Part shown: in pieces, positions 51,008 through 58,732 of the stretch
Layout: every line of letters begins with the position of its first letter
How positions within the stretch are numbered: position 1 is the stretch's first letter
Position numbers and translations under genes: made by a program
Source of the DNA: Halopseudomonas sp002296055
Lineage (GTDB): Bacteria; Pseudomonadota; Gammaproteobacteria; Pseudomonadales; Pseudomonadaceae
NCBI RefSeq assembly: GCF_050876985.1
Contig: NZ_JBPAPP010000001.1
DNA length: 64,000 bases
Direction: 5' to 3' (one strand)
Notes under the pieces: generated by a model
What the model was told of the DNA's origin: nothing
Seen by the model: the letters and a program-made list of their open reading frames with translations, nothing else
Database searches by the model: none

Positions 51008-51802
51008 TCACTCAGTTGGCAGGCTGATGTCATCGGCCTCGATCAGTCCGCTGCCGTTGACCAGCAAGGCAAAGTGGATGGCATTCTCCAACTCGCGTGT
51101 GTTGCCGGGCCAGGGGTAGGCCTGCAGGAAGGCCTCTGCACTGTCGGCCAGGGTGGGCACAGGCAGCGCGAGCCTTTGCGCGTGCATCGCCAGAAAGTAC
51201 TCGGCCAGCGGCAGGATGTCGGCAGGGCGCTGGCGCAGGGCCGGTAAATGCAGCAGCCCATCGCAGAGGTATTCATACAGCTTGGCGTCAAAGCGGCCGG
51301 CATTGACTGCGCGCTGCAGGTCGATGCTGCTGGCGGCGATCAGGCGTACGTCTACCGGGGTGCTACGGGCTTGACCGCTGCGCTGCACCTCTCCGGTCTG
51401 TAGAGCCAGCAGCAACTGCGACTGCAGCGCCCGCGGCAGGTCGGCAATTTCGTCCAGATAGAGCGTGCCGCCGTTGGCTGACCCGTACCAGCCGGCCCGC
51501 CCGGCGCGGCCTCCGGTGGCTGCGCCGGGCGCATGGCCAAACAGTTCTGCTGCGGCATGCTCGCGGCTCAGGGCGGCGCAGTTGACGCCAACAAACAGGC
51601 CGGGACGCTCACTGCCCCGATGCAGAGCGCGCGCGAGCAGCTCCTTGCCGGTGCCGGTCTCGCCGCGAATCAGCAGTGGGATGGGTGCGCTGGCCAGTTG
51701 CTCCATGCGGGTCTGCAGGGCTTTGGACGCCGGGTCGACAAACACCAGCGCGGTTGCGCGGATGCTCAGTGGGCTGCGCTCGGCATCGCTGAAACTCAAC
51801 AT
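51008..51802 (-). CDS. Short sigma-54 activator-type AAA+ protein without DNA-binding domain
   Basis: This is a 264-residue protein that is nearly all AAA+ domain. Walker A is GETGTGKE (47-54), Walker B TLYLDEIAD (113-121), and the C-terminal subdomain holds WPGNTRELEN (231-240). The sigma-54 contact loop reads GAATGG (93-98) instead of GAFTGA, and the protein ends at DISLPTE with no Fis-type helix-turn-helix. It resembles SfnR-type sulfur-starvation activators. It starts 11 bases after the hydrolase gene, whose stop overlaps its ribosome binding site (AGGAG). Possibly a regulator acting without DNA binding or a decayed gene. Confidence 0.85.
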   Translation of the reverse strand: MLSFSDAERSPLSIRATALVFVDPASKALQTRMEQLASAPIPLLIRGETGTGKELLARALHRGSERPGLFVGVNCAALSREHAAAELFGHAPGAATGGRAGRAGWYGSANGGTLYLDEIADLPRALQSQLLLALQTGEVQRSGQARSTPVDVRLIAASSIDLQRAVNAGRFDAKLYEYLCDGLLHLPALRQRPADILPLAEYFLAMHAQRLALPVPTLADSAEAFLQAYPWPGNTRELENAIHFALLVNGSGLIEADDISLPTE

Positions 51803-51813
51803 CGGGTAGCTCC

Positions 51814-52395
51814 TCAGGCGTGTTGTCGATGCCGCCGTTCAATCTGGCGCTGCAACTGGTAGAGATAGGCAAAGCCGGTTTCCCATTGCGTGAACCCGGC
51901 CTTGGGATTGAGATGCCCGGCGCCTTCGAGCTGCAGGTAATCGCTGCCCCACTGCGCCGCCAGCTGTTGCGCGCGGTCAGGGCTGGCGGCCGGGTCATTG
52001 CTTGAGCCAATCAGCAAGCTGGGGAAGGGCAGCAGCGTGCTGCTGATCGGGGCAAAGCCCTGCAGGGCGGGCGGGCAACCCGGACGCTCGACATCGGCCG
52101 GGGCGACCAGCAGGGCGCCTGCGACCTTGGCCCACTGCTCACTGCTGGCCTGGCTGGCCCAGTGCGCGAGGGTAATGCAGCCCAGGCTGTGGGCAATCAG
52201 CACAACCGGACCACGGGTGTCGGCAATACTCTGGTTCAGCTGACTGATCCAGGCGCCAGGTTCGGGCTCAAACCAGTTGTGCTGTTCGACGCGCGCGGCA
52301 TTGGGGAGCAGTTGTTGCCAGTGGCTTTGCCAGTGATCCGGGCCGGAACCCTGCCAGCCGGGCAGAATGAGGTAGCGAACAGTGCTGTTGTGCAT
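51814..52395 (-). CDS. RBBP9/YdeN-type serine hydrolase
   Basis: This is a 193-residue alpha/beta hydrolase of the RBBP9/YdeN family. The protein begins YLILPGWQGSGPDHWQSHW; the nucleophile Ser lies in LIAHSLGCITLAHW (about 70), an Asp in SNDPAAS (about 132) and the His in LEGAGHLNPKAG. The substrate is unknown. It is first in a two-gene unit with the sigma-54-type protein, and an AT-rich element lies just upstream (52461-52485), so expression under sulfur limitation is likely. Confidence 0.87.
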   Translation of the reverse strand: MHNSTVRYLILPGWQGSGPDHWQSHWQQLLPNAARVEQHNWFEPEPGAWISQLNQSIADTRGPVVLIAHSLGCITLAHWASQASSEQWAKVAGALLVAPADVERPGCPPALQGFAPISSTLLPFPSLLIGSSNDPAASPDRAQQLAAQWGSDYLQLEGAGHLNPKAGFTQWETGFAYLYQLQRQIERRHRQHA

Positions 52396-52432
52396 GCTGG
52401 GTGTCCTGCAAGGCGGAATGCATGAGCACCAT

Positions 52433-52485
52433 GGTATAGCGGCGGAAGTGTTGATGATAAGGAATATAAAATTATTTTATTATTC
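52433..52485 (-). promoter_or_regulatory. Promoter region of the hydrolase gene with AT-rich element (site B)
   Basis: GGAATATAAAATTATTTTATTATTC (52461-52485) shares the core seen before oscA and before the OprD gene. A possible minus-strand -10 TATACC lies at 52433-52438, 22 bases from the element. It would drive the hydrolase and the sigma-54-type gene. Confidence 0.45.
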
Positions 52486-52494
52486 TTTTTTGAG

Positions 52495-52526
52495 TATAAA
52501 AAAGAGGCTGGCATCTGCCAGCCTCT
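52495..52526 (-). terminator. Intrinsic terminator of the OprD-family gene
   Basis: AGAGGCTGGCA and TGCCAGCCTCT form a perfect 11-bp inverted repeat (52503-52526), followed on the minus strand by a run of six T. It lies 11 bases after the porin stop. Confidence 0.85.
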
Positions 52527-52536
52527 GTGCCTTGTC

Positions 52537-53841
52537 TCAGCGCAGCACAAAGCTGTAGCTGAGAATCGCGCGCACCTCATCGATGTCGCGTTGACCGGCA
52601 ACCTCGCTGCGCAGGCTGGCGTGACGCAGGGAGATACCCAGGTCCTTCAGGTAGCCGCTTTGCACCTTGTAGTCCACGCGCAGGTCGCGCTCCCACTCGC
52701 TGTCGGCGCCGGCAACGGCGCTGTCCACGTCGGTGCCGCGCAGATAGCTGGCGGTCGCCTTCAGACCAGGCACGCCGGCTGCGGCAAAATCGTAGCCGTA
52801 ACGGGCCAGCCAGGTACGTTCCCCGGCGCGCTGGAATTTGCCGATCTGTGAGTCGGTGATCAGGTACGCACTTGCGCCGTCACCGTTGTTGATGAACGGG
52901 AAGTTGCTCTTGCCGCTCAGGTGCTGGTAGCCCAGGCCCAGGCTATGACCGCTCTGGCTGAAGGTGAACAGGGCGCTGGCTGCACGGTTGTCGACTTCGC
53001 CGTTGTTGTTGAAGCCGCTGGCAGCATAGCCGGCACGCTGGTCATCGTTGGCGCCGTGGGCGTTGCTGTCGAAGTAGCGCAGGTCGGTTGTCAGCTTGCC
53101 GTCACCCAGCGCGAGATTGTGCACCGCGCCCAGGTAGTGCTGGCGGTAATAGTCCTTCAACTCGGCAAAGTAGTAGGAGGTAGTCAGGTTCTCGGTCAGC
53201 GCGTAGTCGCCGCCGGCGTAGCGGAAGCGGTCAACGCGCTCGGTACCGCCGGCAATGCGCAGGTCGTCGTAGTTGCTGGAAATACGGCCGCTGGCTTCGC
53301 GAATTTCACCGACAGTCAGCTTGAGGCCGTCGATGTCGGCGGAGCTAACCTGAGCGCCACGGAAGGTTTGTGGCAGCAGGCGGCCGTCGTTGTAGGTCAG
53401 CACGGGCAACTTGGGCTGCAGTACGCCATAGCGTAGCTCGGTGTCCGAGATACGTGCTTTGGCGGCAAAGTCGATGCGGCTGAACTCGTTGACGGCGCTG
53501 CCGTCGCTGTCCAGCGGGAAGACGATGCCTGGGTTGCGGCTGCGGTCGGCCTTGGTGGTGCGTCCGCCCGAGTCCAGGCGAATGCCCAGCTGAGCCAGGG
53601 CGTCCAGACCAAAGCCGATGGGGCCGTCGGTGTAGCCGGACTGGAAGTTGAGAATAAAGCCCTGGCCCCACTCTTCGCCGTAGGACGGTGCGGCGTCGCC
53701 ACTGCGGTTGTCCTGATTGATGTAGAAGTTGCGGGTATCCAGGGTGGCTTTACTGTCAGCTACGAAACCGCTGGCCTGAGTAGTTTGGGATAAGCCGAGC
53801 AGGGCGACGGCAACAGCGCCGGCAAGAGGGGTGTAACGCAT
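52537..53841 (-). CDS. OprD-family outer-membrane porin
   Basis: This is a 434-residue outer-membrane protein with a signal peptide (MRYTPLAGAVAVALLGLSQ, cleaved after QAS, about 24). The mature part begins GFVADSKATLDTRNFYIN, the OprD hallmark, and the last residues AILSYSFVLR form the terminal beta strand with an aromatic near the end. OprD channels take up small organic molecules such as amino acids or aromatic acids; the substrate is unknown. The start is ATG at 53841 with GGAG upstream. An inverted repeat at 53959-53990 precedes the promoter region and the sulfur genes lie next door, so it may import an organosulfur compound. Confidence 0.92.
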   Translation of the reverse strand: MRYTPLAGAVAVALLGLSQTTQASGFVADSKATLDTRNFYINQDNRSGDAAPSYGEEWGQGFILNFQSGYTDGPIGFGLDALAQLGIRLDSGGRTTKADRSRNPGIVFPLDSDGSAVNEFSRIDFAAKARISDTELRYGVLQPKLPVLTYNDGRLLPQTFRGAQVSSADIDGLKLTVGEIREASGRISSNYDDLRIAGGTERVDRFRYAGGDYALTENLTTSYYFAELKDYYRQHYLGAVHNLALGDGKLTTDLRYFDSNAHGANDDQRAGYAASGFNNNGEVDNRAASALFTFSQSGHSLGLGYQHLSGKSNFPFINNGDGASAYLITDSQIGKFQRAGERTWLARYGYDFAAAGVPGLKATASYLRGTDVDSAVAGADSEWERDLRVDYKVQSGYLKDLGISLRHASLRSEVAGQRDIDEVRAILSYSFVLR

Positions 53842-53932
53842 GGGGTAGCTCCGTATACAAGACGACAGACATGGCTGCATCGCCGCGCGGGCTGGCGCAA
53901 TGAGGCAGGCCGCCCGGGGGATGTCGGCTTGT

Positions 53933-53990
53933 AACATAAATGAAATATTTAAGGTCAAGAAGGAATAAAAGGTTATTTACTTATTCCTTC
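53933..53990 (-). promoter_or_regulatory. OprD-gene promoter region with inverted repeat (site C)
   Basis: GAAGGAATAA (53959-53968) and TTATTCCTTC (53981-53990) form a perfect 10-bp inverted repeat with a 12-base AT-rich spacer. A minus-strand -35-like TTGACC (53953-53958) abuts it, and TATGTT (53933-53938) is a possible -10 with a short 14-base spacer. The repeat is also close to the argA stop, so a terminator role is an alternative. Confidence 0.5.
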
Positions 53991-54004
53991 CTGTAGGTGG
54001 CCGC

Positions 54005-55288
54005 TTACAGGCTTTTTTCAAACACCTTGGAGTTGCGCTGGAAGTTATAGAGCTCGGCGCGCTTGGCTGGCAGGCGTTCGACGCTGCTGGGCACAAAGCC
54101 GCGTTCGCGGAACCAGTGCGCGGTGCGGGTGGTGAGCACGAACAGGGTGTCGATCTTCAGGCTGCGGGCCTGGCTTTCGATGTGTTGCAGCAATTGATCG
54201 CCGCGCCCGCCCTGACGGTAGGTCGGGTCGATGGCGACACAGGCCAGCTCGGCGGCGCTGGAGCCTTCGAGCGGGTAGAGCGCGGCGCAGCCGATGATGC
54301 GGCCGTCGCGCTCGATCAGGGTGAACTGACTGATCTCGGTTTCCAGTACTTCGCGTGAGCGGCGTACCAGAATGCCGGCTTCTTCCAGCGGGCGCAGTAA
54401 TTCGAGCAGGCCGCTGACGTCATCAATGGTGGCACCGCGCACCTGTTCAAAGGCTTCCTGGCTGACCAGGGTGCCGCCGCCGTCGCGGGTGAACAGCTCG
54501 GTCAGCAGGGCGCCGTCGTCGGCAAAGCTGACAATGTGGCTGCGCCGCACGCCCGCGTTGCTGGCCTTGCAGGCGGCCTGCAGCAGGTTGCCCGGCAGGC
54601 TGGTGCCCAATTGCTGCAACAGTGGCGCAGCCCGGGTGGGTTTGAGCTCACGCAGTAGCTCACCCTGCTCGTTGCGAATGCCGGCGTCTTCGCCAAACAG
54701 GACCAGTTTGTCCGCGTTCAGCGCCACGGCCACGCTGGTGGCAACGTCTTCACAGGCCAGATTGAACACCTCGCCAGTCGGGGAGTAGCCGACACTGGAG
54801 AGCAGCACGATGTCCTGCTCGTCCAGGTGGCGGGTGATCGCTTTGCGGTCGATGCGCCGCACTTCACCGGTGTGGTGAAAGTCCACACCATCGACCACGC
54901 CAATCGGTTTGGCGGTGACCAGGTTGCCGCCAACCACACGCAGCCGGCTGCCAGATTGTTGGGTGCACAGCTGGGCCTCAATGGCGATGCGCAGACTGCC
55001 GACCGCGTCGATCACGCAGCCGAGCGTATCCAGGTCGGTCACTCGCAGGTCGTTGTGATAACGCGACTGCACACCGCGCGCCGCCAGTCGCTCTTCAATC
55101 TGCGGCCGCGAGCCGTGCACCAGCACCAGGCGCACCCCGAGGCTGCTGAGCAGCATGATGTCGTGGATGATGTTGTTGAAGTTGGCATGCACCATGGCTT
55201 CGCCCGGCAGCATCAGCACAAAGGTGCAATCACGGTGCTGATTGATATAGGGCGTGGAGTGGCGGAACCAGTTGACGTAGTCGAGCAT
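54005..55288 (-). CDS. argA: N-acetylglutamate synthase
   Basis: ArgA acetylates glutamate at the start of arginine synthesis. The 427-residue protein has an N-terminal amino-acid-kinase-like domain (about 1-275) that binds arginine, and a C-terminal GNAT domain (about 285-427) with the acetyl-CoA loop VAIDPTYRQGGRGDQLL. The ATG at 55288 (MLDYVNWFRHSTPYINQHRD) gives the normal start. It follows argE by 60 bases on the same strand, so the two arginine genes may be cotranscribed. Confidence 0.96.
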   Translation of the reverse strand: MLDYVNWFRHSTPYINQHRDCTFVLMLPGEAMVHANFNNIIHDIMLLSSLGVRLVLVHGSRPQIEERLAARGVQSRYHNDLRVTDLDTLGCVIDAVGSLRIAIEAQLCTQQSGSRLRVVGGNLVTAKPIGVVDGVDFHHTGEVRRIDRKAITRHLDEQDIVLLSSVGYSPTGEVFNLACEDVATSVAVALNADKLVLFGEDAGIRNEQGELLRELKPTRAAPLLQQLGTSLPGNLLQAACKASNAGVRRSHIVSFADDGALLTELFTRDGGGTLVSQEAFEQVRGATIDDVSGLLELLRPLEEAGILVRRSREVLETEISQFTLIERDGRIIGCAALYPLEGSSAAELACVAIDPTYRQGGRGDQLLQHIESQARSLKIDTLFVLTTRTAHWFRERGFVPSSVERLPAKRAELYNFQRNSKVFEKSL

Positions 55289-55348
55289 GCGCGGTGTTCC
55301 AGACAAAAAGAGTTATTTAACGGGTTTTGCGGCGCCGGCGGCAAGCCG

Positions 55349-56497
55349 TCATTGCAGGCAAAAGCGGCGGATCAGCCCTTGCAGCACGTCTATCGTGGGC
55401 TGCAGGCGGTCCATGGCGAGAAACTCGTCCGGCTGATGCGCCTGGGCAATGTCACCAGGGCCAAGAATTAGGGTCTGCGCGCCGAGCTGATTCAGGTAGG
55501 GCCCCTCAGTGGCAAAGGCCACAGCCTCGGCTCGGTAACCGGTCAGGCTTTCACAGGCCTGCACGATAGGTGCGTTGTCCGGTGTTTCAAAGGCCGGCAC
55601 ACCCGGGAACAGCGGTTGATAGTCGATTTGCACCTGATGCTCGGTGGCAATCGGCACCAGGCGCTCACGAATGGCCGCGCGCAGGTCATCGCTGTCCATG
55701 CCGGGCAGTGGGCGGATATCAAACTCCAAGGCGCATTTGGCGCAAATGCGGTTGGGGTTGTCGCCGCCGTGGATACAGCCCAGGTTCAGCGTTGGCGTGG
55801 GCACGCCGAACAGCGGGTTGTTCCAGCGCTTTTGCCAGTCGCCCCGCAGCTGCAACAGGTCACCGATCACCGCGTGCATAGCCTCCATGGCGCTGTGGCC
55901 CAGGCTCGGATCTGAGGAGTGGCCGGCCTGCCCGACAATATCGATGCGCTCCATCAAAATGCCCTTGTGCAGGCGGATGGGGCGCATACCGGTCGGTTCG
56001 CCGATGACGGCATGGCGAGCGCCCAGCAGGTCCGCCTCGACCAGCGCACGGGCACCGCTCATGGAACATTCTTCGTCGGCGGTGGCCAGGATGATCAGCG
56101 GTTGCTTAAACGGCTGATTGGCGTAGGTCTTGACCGCCTCGATAATCAGCGGGAAGAAGCCTTTCATGTCACAGCTGCCCAGGCCGTACCAGCGGTTGTC
56201 TTTCTCGGTCAGAGCGAAGGGGTCGCTCTGCCAGCGCTCCGGGTTACAGGGCACGGTATCGGTGTGACCGGCCAGTACCAGGCCGCCGGGGCCGCTACCC
56301 AGCGTGGCAATCAGGTTGGCCTTGCCGGGTTGGCCGGGAATCGGCTGAATGCGGCTACTGAATCCCAGTGTCTCAAACCAGCTCGCAAGCTGCTCCACGA
56401 CCGCCAGGTTGGACTGGTCCAGTGCCGGCTGGGTACAGCTGATGGAAGGCAGTTTGAGTAGCGCGTCGAATTGCGCCTTGAGCGGTGGCAGGGCCAT
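55349..56497 (-). CDS. argE: Acetylornithine deacetylase
   Basis: ArgE is an M20 metallohydrolase that removes the acetyl group from N-acetylornithine. The 382-residue protein has metal-site residues H78 and D80 in LAGHTDTVPC, D110 in GLGSCDMKGF and E142-E143 in TADEECS, plus the dimerisation domain in the middle. The ATG at 56497 (MALPPLKAQFDALLK) is used; the frame extends upstream without support. It precedes argA. Confidence 0.95.
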   Translation of the reverse strand: MALPPLKAQFDALLKLPSISCTQPALDQSNLAVVEQLASWFETLGFSSRIQPIPGQPGKANLIATLGSGPGGLVLAGHTDTVPCNPERWQSDPFALTEKDNRWYGLGSCDMKGFFPLIIEAVKTYANQPFKQPLIILATADEECSMSGARALVEADLLGARHAVIGEPTGMRPIRLHKGILMERIDIVGQAGHSSDPSLGHSAMEAMHAVIGDLLQLRGDWQKRWNNPLFGVPTPTLNLGCIHGGDNPNRICAKCALEFDIRPLPGMDSDDLRAAIRERLVPIATEHQVQIDYQPLFPGVPAFETPDNAPIVQACESLTGYRAEAVAFATEGPYLNQLGAQTLILGPGDIAQAHQPDEFLAMDRLQPTIDVLQGLIRRFCLQ

Positions 56498-56515
56498 GAC
56501 AACTCCGTGGACCGG

Positions 56516-56541
56516 GATTGCCCGCCAGCAGGCGGGCAATC
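56516..56541 (-). terminator. Strong inverted repeat between the pit and argE genes
   Basis: GATTGCCCGCC (56516-56526) and GGCGGGCAATC (56531-56541) form a perfect 11-bp stem with the loop AGCA, 41 bases after the pit stop and 19 before argE. There is no T run. Confidence 0.5.
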
Positions 56542-56581
56542 GATTGATGTCCTCTGAGCTTACGCGCCGTGCGCGATGACG

Positions 56582-57841
56582 TCAGCCGAAAATGCTGGTG
56601 AGGATAAAGAAGTAGATGATGGCCAGGAAGGCGCCAGCCGGCAGGGTGACCACCCAGGAGGTAAAGATGGTGCCTACCACGCGCAGGTTGAGTGCACCGA
56701 TGCCCCGCGCCAGGCCCACGCCGAGTACGGCGCCCACCAGGGTGTGGGTGGTAGAGATGGGTAAGCCGATGCTGGAGGCACCCACGACGGTGGTGGCGGT
56801 CGCCAGCTCGGCGGCAAAGCCGCGGCTTGGGGTCAGCTCGGTGATGTGCTTGCCGATGGTGGCGATAACCCGGTAACCGTAGGTGGCCAGACCAACAACG
56901 ATACCGACTGCGCCCAGTAGCAGCACCCAGCCCGGCACCACTGATTTGGCGGCGATATCACCACCGCTTTGCAGTACGCCGACAATCGCTGCCAGCGGCC
57001 CGACGGCGTTGGCTACGTCGTTGGAGCCATGGGCGAAGGCCATGGCGCAGGCGGTGAAGATCATCAGTACCGCAAACACCTTTTCTACGCTGGCGAAGTG
57101 GAAGGTGCGGTCAGCTTCGGGGTCAGCCTTGATGCGGCTCAACAGGCCCACGCCCAGGGAGGAAACTGCGATGCCGGCGAGCAGGGCCAGGCCCAGGCTT
57201 TCCAGGCCGGTGAGTTCCAGACCGATGTGCTTGAGGCCCTTGGTCAGCGTCAGGATGGTGACGACAAACCCGACCAGGAACATATAGAAGGGGACGTAAC
57301 GCTTGGCATTGGCGAAGGGGTCGTCGGTATCAAGGATCAGCTTGTGCACGCTGATAAAGATCATGAAGGCGACGATGCCGGAAAGCAGCGGTGAAATCAC
57401 CCAGCTGGCGGCGATCGGAATGACGCCGTCCCAGTGCACCGCATCCATCGACACGCCAACCGCGCCAAAGCCGATCACCGCGCCGATAATCGAGTGGGTG
57501 GTAGATACCGGCCAGCCCTTGATGGAGGCCACCAGTAGCCAGGTGCCGGCCGCCAGTAGCGCGGCCATCATGCCGAATACCATCTGATCCGGGCTGATGG
57601 CTTCGGCGTCGACAATACCGCTGCGGATGGTCTGGGTGACCGAGCCGCCAGCGAGGTAAGCGCCGAGAAACTCGAACACCATGGCGACAATGATCGCCTG
57701 CTTGATGGTCAGTGCGCGGGAGCCTACCGAGGTGCCCATGGCGTTGGCAACGTCATTGGCGCCGACGCCCCAGGCCATGAAAAAGCCGAACAGGCAGGCA
57801 AGAATCAGCAGTATGGTGCCGTATTCCGCAATCAGGGTCAT
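56582..57841 (-). CDS. Inorganic phosphate transporter, Pit family
   Basis: This is a 419-residue membrane protein of the PiT/PHO4 family, which imports metal-phosphate with protons or sodium. It has about ten membrane helices and two copies of the family motif GANDVANAMGTSVG (near 27) and GSNDVANAVGPLA (near 272). A DUF47 gene lies upstream on the same strand, the usual partner. The name pitA is possible, but I do not assign it. Confidence 0.93.
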   Translation of the reverse strand: MTLIAEYGTILLILACLFGFFMAWGVGANDVANAMGTSVGSRALTIKQAIIVAMVFEFLGAYLAGGSVTQTIRSGIVDAEAISPDQMVFGMMAALLAAGTWLLVASIKGWPVSTTHSIIGAVIGFGAVGVSMDAVHWDGVIPIAASWVISPLLSGIVAFMIFISVHKLILDTDDPFANAKRYVPFYMFLVGFVVTILTLTKGLKHIGLELTGLESLGLALLAGIAVSSLGVGLLSRIKADPEADRTFHFASVEKVFAVLMIFTACAMAFAHGSNDVANAVGPLAAIVGVLQSGGDIAAKSVVPGWVLLLGAVGIVVGLATYGYRVIATIGKHITELTPSRGFAAELATATTVVGASSIGLPISTTHTLVGAVLGVGLARGIGALNLRVVGTIFTSWVVTLPAGAFLAIIYFFILTSIFG

Positions 57842-57928
57842 ATGTCACATTCTCTATACGGGTGCATGGGCCGCCGACGTCTCAGGGTGTGCGCCGGCAT
57901 GCGTGCTGATGGCCAGGTATTCGCTGTC

Positions 57929-58606
57929 CTAGCGAGCCATCAGCAGTTCCAGGCGGTTGCCCACGCGTTGTGCGCGGTCGGCAACGTCGCCGATCCATTC
58001 GATGATCTGGTACATGAACATCACGTCGACCGCTGGCAGGCCTTTCTCCAGTTGATACAGCTCCTGGCGCAGGCTGATCTGCATGTTGTCGGTGTCGTGT
58101 TCAATGCGGTCGAGCTCCTCGATCAGGCGCTCAACCAGGGTAACTTCACGGCCGGCAAAGCCGGTTTCCAGCAGCTCGTCCAGCTCGTTCATGGCAGTCA
58201 ACGCTTGGGCTGCCGCGTCGATTGAACGTGAGACAAAGGCTCTGAACGCGGGGAACAGCGGCGCCGGAATGACCATGCGGCGGCCCAGCATCAGGCCCGC
58301 GATATCCTTGGCGCGGTTGGCAACTTTGTCCTGTACACTGAGCAGCTCCAGCAGGTCCGAGCGCGGCACCGGCAGAAACAGGCTCTTGGGCAGGTGCACG
58401 CGCACGTCCTTCTTGAGCTTGTCAGCATCGCGCTCAAGCTGGGCAATATGCTGCTGCAAGCGCGCTGCTTCGGCCCAGTCCTCGGCCTGCAGTGCTTCGA
58501 TAAAGGGCAGCAGCTGCGCCGCACACTCGTGGGCCTTGGCGATATGTTGCTGCATGGGGCCAATCGGTGAACGACCGAACAGGGTGAGGAACGGATTGTT
58601 GGGCAT
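57929..58606 (-). CDS. DUF47 / PhoU-like protein (TIGR00153)
   Basis: This is a 225-residue all-helical protein of the TIGR00153/DUF47 family, related to PhoU. It has FGRSPIGPMQQHIAKAHECA near the start and RDADKLKKDVRVHLPKSLFLPV in the middle. Members are encoded with Pit transporters and are thought to control them. It is first in the two-gene unit with the transporter, with GGGAGG before the ATG. Confidence 0.92.
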   Translation of the reverse strand: MPNNPFLTLFGRSPIGPMQQHIAKAHECAAQLLPFIEALQAEDWAEAARLQQHIAQLERDADKLKKDVRVHLPKSLFLPVPRSDLLELLSVQDKVANRAKDIAGLMLGRRMVIPAPLFPAFRAFVSRSIDAAAQALTAMNELDELLETGFAGREVTLVERLIEELDRIEHDTDNMQISLRQELYQLEKGLPAVDVMFMYQIIEWIGDVADRAQRVGNRLELLMAR

Positions 58607-58732
58607 GACGCCTCCCGCTGGAATTGAGGTCGCAAAGTATAGGTGCTGAGTTTGCAGCCGTCATCAGATTGAAAAGAAATGAACATTTTTGCCCGGTGGC
58701 ATGTTGGCGACCGGGCCGTTAGAGAATCGCAC

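Noticed and set aside
53959..53990. Inverted repeat as the argA terminator only
   Set aside because: It lies 15 bases after argA and could form a hairpin, but it is AT-rich, lacks a following T run and matches the core of the other two sulfur-promoter elements, so a regulatory site is favoured. A dual role is not excluded.
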